DNA of 42,481 nt, taken from positions 1 to 42,481 of the forward strand of contig MPNB01000027.1 in assembly GCA_002238805.1 (NCBI GenBank), written 5' to 3'. The notes beneath the pieces were generated by a model. The model was not told where the DNA came from, ran no database searches, and saw only the letters and a program-made list of their open reading frames with translations. How positions within the stretch are numbered: position 1 is the stretch's first letter; each line of letters begins with the position of its first letter. Positions 28,201 through 31,928 of the stretch are shown in pieces. This DNA is from Rhodothermaceae bacterium bin80 (GTDB lineage Bacteria > Bacteroidota > Rhodothermia > Rhodothermales > Bin80). The translations under genes and the position numbers were made by a program.

Positions 28201-28499
28201 AAGGAACCGCAGAGATTCCGACAGAATTCACACTGCATGGAAACTATCCGAATCCGTTCAATCCATCCACACGGATCGAGTTTGATCTTCCAGAGGCGGC
28301 ACAGGTAACCCTGCAGGTGGTCGACATGTTGGGTCGCGAAGTGATGACACTGCCAGCGAGGGAGTTTGAAGCTGGTGCGAACCGGACGCTTGAGTTGAAC
28401 GCGATCAACATGGCGTCGGGGACGTACCTGTACCGGATGATTGCGACCGGAGCCGAGAGCCGGTATGTGAAGACGGGACGCATGACCCTGATGAAGTAG
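19272..28499 (+). CDS. giant T9SS-secreted multidomain adhesin with 12 FN3 repeats
   Basis: 3,075 residues from ATG 19272, chosen because it opens the signal peptide MKYITNFFGVGCVALLAMLI...GAFAQ; an upstream extension adds 26 unlikely residues. Domains: FN3 repeats starting near residues 34, 167, 298, 414, 521, 640, 750, 855, 979, 1100, 1223 and 1340, marked by PP-x-DL openings and HYRV-x-AIN strands. About 1441-2700 is a long beta-rich, Asp/Gly-rich region with repeated 'v-GdL-v-' units, probably a beta-solenoid. About 2764-2936 is DUF4397-like (QVQFIHNLPLPVPVDLYYG). The final 92 residues are a type A T9SS sorting domain (NYPNPFNPSTRIEFDLPE ... LGREV ... GTYLYRM). It would cross the outer membrane by T9SS and stay on the surface or be released. 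FN3 units 8-11 are nearly identical at DNA level. Single-gene unit with a terminator downstream. Confidence 0.9.
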   Translation: MKYITNFFGVGCVALLAMLIVAPGAFAQQLTKPNPPNDLEARAGAADKTMGDQQGRITLTWSPVTGDDNGGRDVPLTADGYQIEVSKDGDVPWTEVPDAQITVTPAAVSGDPTKFTAVHILPEETDDASANTASHNLTRHYRVSAINIIGTGAPSDPEMATTHNVPDPPTDLAAVAGDATNDAAEQQGRITLTWSPINKANNGGIAVENTAGTGATGGYMLEFWDTEADPDPEWVEITAGVTNADGTPAIPKFTAVHDLSSLTPSYNITRRYRVRAISAAGQGDNSPEVSGTTHDVPGVPRGVTVSGVTVTSTDAALNDIGISWNAVSGSDLPITGYNVQRLTDAAAATWADITGGTPVAPVAGKVDTADVGLAENVDDPPVYVTYHYRVRAVSAAGDGDWSEVTTGVKLAPPGVPTEFTAVALDKRETIALSWTAPMNDGEPDDYKYKIELSEDYTDDNDDSNDTWGDLPGFPADYAGRAYRHRNLTAGKKYHYRVSAVNVVGESATTNIVSVISSDKALAPRNLSAMLDADGVTINLSWDEPEDNDAGDPGDGGSPIRGYKIEVSEDGGTTWADVEEDKLVHPESELFAQSGDKEYEYSHVGGDPGTSYTYRVSAVNDAGPGVVSASSATVSLDAGAPGAPIDLTLMSAIGMSAITLEWAAPASDGGSPITGYEIEWSSDGTDGSWEGLAIAITDDGAAPPETKFSAVHTGLKAGTEYHYRVKAINVASPNGGDFSAPESATTGAAPDAPTTLTPIPSQGRSAISLLWTAPADIGGSNIVGYKIEVTTEDPSVAASWPEDPLVENTGDTDVIYSHTGLKAVTEYHYRVSAINGHGTGDPSDVASATTLVVAPNPPSDLAAVATPGVAGSITLSWSPVADAENGGSPILEGTAGYSVEFTDDPTDAGSWSEKKDEIVVTAPDPDAQPATTKFSAVHTLTADPSHNLTRHYRVKAINATSTTGGDFSASASATTHNVPDPPSDLAAEPTPGAAGSITLSWSPVADEDNGGLSITEGTAGYSVEVTGDPTDEMSWATSTEIVITAPDPDAQPATTMFSAVHTLTADPSHNLTRHYRVKATNAAGTGGPSGAVSETTHNVPDPPNDLAAEPTEGAAGSITLSWSPVADENNGGLPIMEGTAGYSVEVTGDPTDETSWATSTEIVVTAPDPDAEPATTMFSAVHTLTADPSHNLMRHYRVKAINATSADGGDFSASVSATTHNVPAPPSDLAAVATEGTAGSITLSWSPVADENNGGLSVTSHSVEVSDDAGTTWGALTADIMEPDADATPATTKFSVVHDLSAEDPSHNLTRHYRVKAINAASADGGDFSASVSATTHNVPAPPTDLRTMARGEGTVVLTWTAPDVDRGPAITGYRIEVSEDYSDSAPDAANWTDLMANTGSTDVTYSHSGLTDKDSRYYRVSAISSAGTGTPSDVAGVTTARVTRYAISSGGSSSSANGCPFSTPCTLEAAIEAGVANDVVLVQIRRGTNREIATISEAITIDKSVSLGVYVRGNNASAKGGVHFSGPVKLMSDANLMTYGDASLRFTEIEINGTPSIDELVISADDLTIDEVDDPDNTMTSVLAVGELFVDDGETLTIGEDASVRVRLKKGAPGKMIGQFDVAGTVDGGGDLWIAHTSDERAASGFMLHEPGDYLPDEEKITVDDCLMVTGNGTVESDLYAVAAGNVCVSLKKIGNLVVIGSIDGTNDITTDVIFETDVTVEGNIQQWNDARVLFEQDATIEGHVILDDYGVSKDVGVRTDFGVPNSTPDDYVERVDDEDDVAFAPAGVEFAGASNTIKGDLDLRFGDDDAQVIFSVDSGESESRVKEDLLIADGGRILLQGAPGVPTDSKDNPRAHNLFVEGDVEVSADAIIEMWHPAKSTISDKNDVCSPPGLKFGNKVTLSGDVAFTEEAELEIRTVVIADDVTVKEEGTLIATTVHVTEDGELDSEGSVQIEDALILQGDGLEGSLANGSTVDYLTYATIDSDEVALDKVRRLSVDVGVDNTLRLLSAATLNDLGLCSGAVVLVDPDPGTDGETMTVAGLLVVRDGTLALDTSRPGSIGTDVTKPIAGSDDGYILKYVTGGEYMTGREWFTPRKVVVEHKDAVIIVNEPKSLAEGVHIFKGHLHMKGDGSHLTVGMPSVTGISPFVMVDEGELHSNGNNVLVHGTVTVATVAKQVGKIVTGGGELHVLGRRNSGGHYVNESAVATVGKGGTIDVGTGALQLGPAYTAPARGLEGRHGLRPDVRLTVMGAVTGKIFVPAGSKETWINGEAFDTVVLDATANPGTNNWGGSLYFHDTKVVIDSLAAMNGGAVEFYDETDPKTDKYAIEIKKDVELNSARIYVNGQNSLKFGGNLAIGGTGGMTAWDQASVTVMGDFTQNAGKTTHAEDGVLLNARVDDVSGDIIGEFTVMGDFMVADSVRRFGTSENYPIVLKGDFHFGAVKLGGADPPFTLKAALEFSGGAQQSIETAAIIDLHNVTINNTGKGVMLMSDVRQSDVKQGEKEKAAELTLERGVISTGEHAWIFKNTMSEANLVRRTSAQGGERCGPNGDEMCEAAIWKGSRQSNVSGTLTRHLLDGNSSGGVVTGGYLFPMGGHEGDKPPFRPVILQVPDNLQKTVAVAVTLMGPADDANLLENDNLLVQADGGALTLNAHSDMFWKLDLEENLIYSGLNIRVAADGLENVFDSRRIRIVQWDCDWSNPRLAGTYDVGGASHETTFAVNDFINGVLNVTQEGVDVEEGCSILGIASNGLENPIHLDPVVGSTQVQFIHNLPLPVPVDLYYGDVKLAGNLGFRDATGYGYYDTTGDDMLRIVPVGVPAGTIEISLNSLANGQSHAVIAHGAATEPRIKMVNTKLKSSVENMVEAILVHGSGDLGDVDVRVLDPADNMTPTKLLANNFSFDSTTGYLSLAPGAHSVQVTSPDNREEVEVYYLDLNGYQGETVILNLSGSKDDLELMGVANDGEVFLSQVITGVEEEGTAEIPTEFTLHGNYPNPFNPSTRIEFDLPEAAQVTLQVVDMLGREVMTLPAREFEAGANRTLELNAINMASGTYLYRMIATGAESRYVKTGRMTLMK
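21839..23293 (+). repeat. four near-identical tandem FN3-coding repeats
   Basis: Units begin at 21839, 22211, 22574 and 22943 and end at 23293 (372, 363, 369 and 351 bp), each starting near GCCCAGTGACTTGGC and containing GGAGTCCAGTGGCTGATG. DNA identity is much higher than among the other FN3 units, implying recent duplication or gene conversion. The region can expand or contract by recombination and may be misassembled with short reads. Confidence 0.9.
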
Positions 28500-28548
28500 G
28501 GAAGTAGGAATGGTGATCGAGTAGTTATTAAAACTGCTCGACTGCTAA

Positions 28549-28584
28549 AGAGCGCCCCGGTGCCAAAGAGCGCCGGGGCGCTCT
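28549..28584 (+). terminator. strong hairpin after the giant adhesin gene
   Basis: AGAGCGCCCCGG (28549-28560) pairs perfectly over 12 bp with CCGGGGCGCTCT (28573-28584) around a 12-nt loop, 50 bp after the stop codon. A T-run is weak on this strand (CATGTTGTT), but the stability makes a terminator or 3'-end protector likely. Confidence 0.7.
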
Positions 28585-29123
28585 CATGTTGTTAGACTTA
28601 TGTGATCAGACGGATCCTGAAGAACTGCGCTGGAGCTGGGGGTTCTGTGCAACTCCAAGGACATTATTCGACGAATTGGAGAGATTACTCGTCGAATAGG
28701 GTTAGACAGATAGCATATTTCCCCCACTCAATGTTCGGGGATTATGTGGCATAGTTGGCGGCCGACTAGGATATAATTTGAACTCAGGATGCAATTAGGT
28801 GAGGTCAGATCAAGATCTTAATTTTAGATAAGGGGTGATATTAGATGATTTCTTGCGCAATACACTCAAGAATGCATGTGATTCTGTGGTTGATAAACTC
28901 GAGAGAACTCAGAATACAGATAGAAAATATGGGCCTCCGCCCAAACATATAGACGCTAAAGGTACAGCGCGGAAGACGTAGGATCCATTCAGTTGATGGT
29001 GCCCATTGACGACAACTGATTCCAGGGTACGCGCGTGACACGCTAAGCTCATGTGAACTATCTTGTCTGGATTCTTGACCGACATATCGTGACAATCTCT
29101 TTCCCAAATACTTAAGCACTCTG
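28585..29123. other. 540-bp intergenic region
   Basis: No gene recognised. It holds one clear inverted repeat (28665-28698) and an isolated GCAATTAGGTGAGG at 28791 resembling half of the adhesin operator. Open stretches on the minus strand here have no coding character. Confidence 0.4.
28665..28698. repeat. 10-bp inverted repeat, possible operator
   Basis: TATTCGACGA (28665-28674) is the reverse complement of TCGTCGAATA (28689-28698), with a 14-nt spacer. It has no T-run, so a protein-binding site is more likely than a terminator. It lies about 430 bp before the MerR-like gene. Confidence 0.45.
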
Positions 29124-29459
29124 ATGACTAAGGACAAGATCACCAAACTCTACTACTCGATCGGGGAGGTAGGGGAACTCGTTGGAGTAGAGACGCATGT
29201 TTTACGTTATTGGGAAAATGAATTTTCCCAACTCAACCCCAGAAAAAACAATGCTGGCCGACGGACTTACACGAAGGAGGATTTAGAGGCAGCTTATCGG
29301 ATTTATGAGCTTCTTCGCGTGAACAAATACACATTAGCCGGTGCTAGACAGGTCTTGGAGAACGAAGGCGATGCATCACCTGTTCAGCGTAGCATAAAAC
29401 GGAAGGAACTGCTGAATTTGCGCTTGTTCTTGGAGAACATCAGGCAGCAATTAGCGTAG
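29124..29459 (+). CDS. MerR-family transcriptional regulator
   Basis: 111 residues. The N-terminal winged helix-turn-helix is clear: YYSIGEVGELVGVETHVLRY followed by WENEF, then the wing AGRRTYTKEDLEAAYRIYEL and LLRVNKYTLAGARQVL. This is the form common in Bacteroidota of a short MerR protein with no effector-binding domain. The rest (about 85-111) is a short basic helix, probably for dimerisation. No metal-binding cysteines are present, so it is unlikely to be a classical metal or redox sensor. The gene stands alone directly before tRNA-Pro, 10 nt from its 5' end. Targets are unknown. Confidence 0.88.
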   Translation: MTKDKITKLYYSIGEVGELVGVETHVLRYWENEFSQLNPRKNNAGRRTYTKEDLEAAYRIYELLRVNKYTLAGARQVLENEGDASPVQRSIKRKELLNLRLFLENIRQQLA

Positions 29460-29469
29460 TTGTTGATCC

Positions 29470-29543
29470 CGGGACGTAGCGCAGCCAGGTAGCGCACTTC
29501 AATGGGGTTGAAGGGGTCGCGAGTTCGAATCTCGCCGTCCCGA
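29470..29543 (+). tRNA. tRNA-Pro (anticodon GGG)
   Basis: A complete cloverleaf of 74 nt: acceptor CGGGACG (29470-29476) with CGTCCCG (29536-29542) and discriminator A. The D arm is GCGC-AGCCAGGTA-GCGC. The anticodon stem CTTCA/TGAAG encloses ATGGGGT, so the anticodon is GGG, reading CCC and CCU. The T arm contains GTTCGAATC. CCA is not encoded. The double G at the tRNA-Pro anticodon and a G37 are as expected. Confidence 0.92.
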
Positions 29544-29877
29544 CGGGATTGAGCAGTGCAGGCAAGCAGTCCTCGAGTGACTGGCGTGTGCGCTCAGATT
29601 TGCCCCTTGTGGGTTTGTACTGCTAGGATAAGGACAGCACTATCTGGGATAGATGTTCTGCTCGCGCGCATCTCCCTTCATGTGGTAAAGGCCCAGATTT
29701 TCACATGTGCTGCCGTTTTTTTGAGAACAGAGGCAGTTGATAATTAAATGCCGAGTGTCAGCTGGGCATTTTTTATTGCGTAGTCCAGTTATCAAAGCAT
29801 GACAGTATCTGCCTTGGGGTTTGGATAAATTTCCTTATTTTGTTGCACTGCTTGATTGCACATGACATGCTGGATCA
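29544..29877. other. intergenic region with a terminator hairpin
   Basis: No gene recognised between tRNA-Pro and the RodZ-like gene. At 29746-29775, AAATGCC pairs with GGCATTT around a 12-nt loop and is followed by TTTTA, a good intrinsic terminator, probably for transcripts coming through the tRNA. Confidence 0.6.
29746..29775 (+). terminator. intrinsic terminator downstream of tRNA-Pro
   Basis: 7-bp stem AAATGCC/GGCATTT followed by a T-run, located 200 bp after the tRNA and 100 bp before the next start codon. Confidence 0.6.
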
Positions 29878-30297
29878 ATGGTTAACCATCCTAAAGGAAT
29901 GGCCGCGGGCCAATTTGAAGAGGCAAGGCGTCGGTATGCACATGATCTACGTACTCTCAGAAAACAGCGAGGAGTCTCGTTAGAGACTATTTACGTTGAG
30001 ACGCGCATCCCTAAGTCGGTATTACAAGACTACGAAACCAGTGGCTTGTATCATAATGAGAGTTTTCATGAGGTCTATTTACGCAGTCTGACCAAGGCAT
30101 ATGCCTTGGTTGTAGGATTGGATCTTGACCAGATTTTGTCTGCACTCGGACGTGCATTGGACGGAAGCTACAATGGTGGACTGATGTCTGCGCGTGAATC
30201 TGAAGCAGAGGAAGCAGCCGGGTCAGAAAACGAGTCGCCAAGGCAGGATCCAGCCAGTATAAGTGAACCCAAGAGCGGAGCATCTTCTCCCAAATAG
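29878..30297 (+). CDS. RodZ-like helix-turn-helix protein (soluble)
   Basis: 139 residues. About 14-95 form a HTH_25 type domain as in the cytoplasmic part of RodZ: FEEARRRYAHDLRTLRKQRG, VSLETIYVETRIPKSVLQDY, then ETSGLYHNESFHEVYLRSLT and KAYALVVGLD. RodZ links MreB to the wall machinery, but here there is no membrane segment, only a charged Ser/Glu/Pro-rich tail. It may be a transcription factor or a truncated RodZ relative. The last 130 bp overlap, tail to tail, the ROK kinase gene on the other strand, so transcripts of the two are complementary there. ATG 29878 is the first start; a second Met at residue 8 is possible. Confidence 0.8.
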   Translation: MVNHPKGMAAGQFEEARRRYAHDLRTLRKQRGVSLETIYVETRIPKSVLQDYETSGLYHNESFHEVYLRSLTKAYALVVGLDLDQILSALGRALDGSYNGGLMSARESEAEEAAGSENESPRQDPASISEPKSGASSPK

Positions 30298-31139
30298 GAC
30301 GGTAGTAAGGGGGGCGCGTGAGGAACTGATTCTGCTAATACCTGGCGCATACGTTCGGCAATCCTTGGTCTGGCGAGCCCAATACTTCCACCCAGGATCA
30401 CAATTGCAGGATCAAGGATACAGACCAGTGCTACGATAGCCTGTGCCAAGTAGTCAGTAGCCTTATTGATCAACGCGATCGCCTCAATATCTCCTGCATC
30501 AGCTGCTTGGAACACTTCGAGTGCGCTCGTTGTGTTCGGGGGAGCACCTTGGATTTTGGCCCATTGGGCAGCCAGGCCAACGCCGCCCGCCAGTTGCTCC
30601 AAACATCCACCCGGTTGCCAATCTTGGCCGAGATACTCGGGGGAGGGAATAATACTGCCAATCTCGCCGGAGCAGTAATTTGCTCCCCGCAGGATTTTGC
30701 CGTCAATGACTATGCCAGCAGCTACTCCCGTACTCAAGGTCACGTAGACAACTGGGGACATTTCAGTGGATACACTCAGTCGAGTCTCCGCTATGACCGC
30801 AGCATTAACGTCATTCTCTATAGCAGCAGGTGCTTGAAACCTTGTTTCAAGCTCGGTGACCAGGGGAATGTTAGTCCAGTAATTCAGATTGGTTGCCTCA
30901 AGTACCACGCCAGACTGTGTATCCGTCATGCCCGGCGCTACGCAGCCAACCGCACATAATGGCTCTTCTACCCCTAGCTTGTCACGAATCATGTCCTCAA
31001 CTGCATCAAGCACCGCATCAGGTCCTTGCTGCGGCGTCGCTACCGATATCCTGCGGTAAATTTCGTGTGGCTTATCCTTCCGCGCCAGCGCACAGCGCGT
31101 CCGTGTTCCGCCAATGTCAATCCCTGCGATTAAGGTCAT
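30168..31139 (-). CDS. ROK-family sugar kinase (glucokinase-like)
   Basis: 323 residues. The ATP site MTLIAGIDIGGTRTRCALAR (DxGGT) opens the protein. GCVAPGMTDTQSGVV and NLNYWTNIPLV follow, then the catalytic-region block AIENDVNAAVIAE. VTLSTGVAAGIVIDGKILRG and GEIGSI complete the ROK layout. The usual Cys-rich zinc motif (CxCGxxGCxE) is reduced to WQPGGCLEQLAGG, with one Cys left. It probably phosphorylates glucose or a related sugar released by the two upstream enzymes. It is the last gene of a minus-strand operon, 7 nt after the DUF1080 gene. The final 40 residues (SFSDPAASSASDSRADISPP) look like an extension beyond the normal ROK end, caused by loss of an earlier stop, and create the overlap with 29878-30297. 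Confidence 0.87.
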   Translation of the reverse strand: MTLIAGIDIGGTRTRCALARKDKPHEIYRRISVATPQQGPDAVLDAVEDMIRDKLGVEEPLCAVGCVAPGMTDTQSGVVLEATNLNYWTNIPLVTELETRFQAPAAIENDVNAAVIAETRLSVSTEMSPVVYVTLSTGVAAGIVIDGKILRGANYCSGEIGSIIPSPEYLGQDWQPGGCLEQLAGGVGLAAQWAKIQGAPPNTTSALEVFQAADAGDIEAIALINKATDYLAQAIVALVCILDPAIVILGGSIGLARPRIAERMRQVLAESVPHAPPLLPSYLGEDAPLLGSLILAGSCLGDSFSDPAASSASDSRADISPPL

Positions 31140-31146
31140 TCATAGA

Positions 31147-31914
31147 TTACATATCTCTTTCCAAGTCGCGGATCCAGATATTGCGAAAGCGTGTAGGTTC
31201 GTTATGATCTTGTAAGATGAGTGGCAACGCGTCCTCGTGAACCCGGTACGGGGGACGGGATCGATGCCCACTAGGTCCAGTCAGGATCACGTTGTCCTGA
31301 ACGAGTACACCGTTATGGAAAACAGTGACTCTTGCCGGTTGCTTCAGTGTACCGTCCTCCTCGAAATGGGGTCTTCTGAAGACAATATCGTAGGACTGCC
31401 ATTCCAACGGTGGGCGGCTGGCGTTCACAAGTGGGGGATACTGCCCATACAACGATGCGGCCTGTCCATCGGGATAGGTCTCATTTTCGAACGAATTAAG
31501 CACTTGTACCTCATAGGTGTTCATGAGATACACACCGCTGTTGCCGCTGTCCTGTCCTGTCCCACTATTTGGTGTTGCCCATTCGATATGAAGTTGCACG
31601 TCGCCAAACGAACGTTTGGTTTGGATAATCCCGGTACCGGGATTCACCTCCATGTAACCGTCGCGTAAATGCCATTTAACTGCATCGCCGTTTGCATGCA
31701 TCCATTCCTCGAAGTGTGTTCCATCAAACAGAACAATAGCGTCTGAGGGTGGGGGTGCGGGAGTAAATTCTCCAGGAGTAACGACAACCGGTTGCGGGCG
31801 ATCAAGATCGTGAATCTCCCACGCGTCGAGGGAGGGCACAGCGGGCGTCTGTGCCATGGTCTGAGAGGCAGTGAACAACAAGGCTGCCGTGAAGAGTATC
31901 AAAAGTTTTTGCAT
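31147..31914 (-). CDS. secreted DUF1080 protein (3-keto-disaccharide hydrolase family)
   Basis: 255 residues with signal peptide MQKLLILFTAALLFTASQTM, cleaved near AQT. One DUF1080/LamG-like concanavalin fold: AIVLFDGTHFEEWMHANGD, WHLRDGYMEVNPGTGIIQTK, FGDVQLHIEWATPNSGTGQD, SGVYLMNTYEVQVLNSFEN, WQSYDIVFRRPHF and FRNIWIRDLERD. All are hallmark segments of the family, which cleaves 3-keto-glycosides after oxidation of the sugar. It acts in the periplasm or outside the cell. It sits 14 nt after the dehydrogenase gene and 7 nt before the ROK kinase, which fits an oxidise-cleave-phosphorylate order. Confidence 0.88.
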   Translation of the reverse strand: MQKLLILFTAALLFTASQTMAQTPAVPSLDAWEIHDLDRPQPVVVTPGEFTPAPPPSDAIVLFDGTHFEEWMHANGDAVKWHLRDGYMEVNPGTGIIQTKRSFGDVQLHIEWATPNSGTGQDSGNSGVYLMNTYEVQVLNSFENETYPDGQAASLYGQYPPLVNASRPPLEWQSYDIVFRRPHFEEDGTLKQPARVTVFHNGVLVQDNVILTGPSGHRSRPPYRVHEDALPLILQDHNEPTRFRNIWIRDLERDM

Positions 31915-31928
31915 CGGGAGTGGAAAGA

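Noticed and set aside
28841..29146. 101-codon minus-strand frame upstream of the MerR-like gene
   Set aside because: Overlaps the MerR start on the other strand, has no family features and low coding character.
29470..29543. tRNA-Pro as integration site of an island
   Set aside because: No second copy of the tRNA 3' end and no integrase gene were found in the window.
29556..29747. 63-codon open frame after tRNA-Pro
   Set aside because: No start signal, no motif, and it runs into a terminator hairpin.
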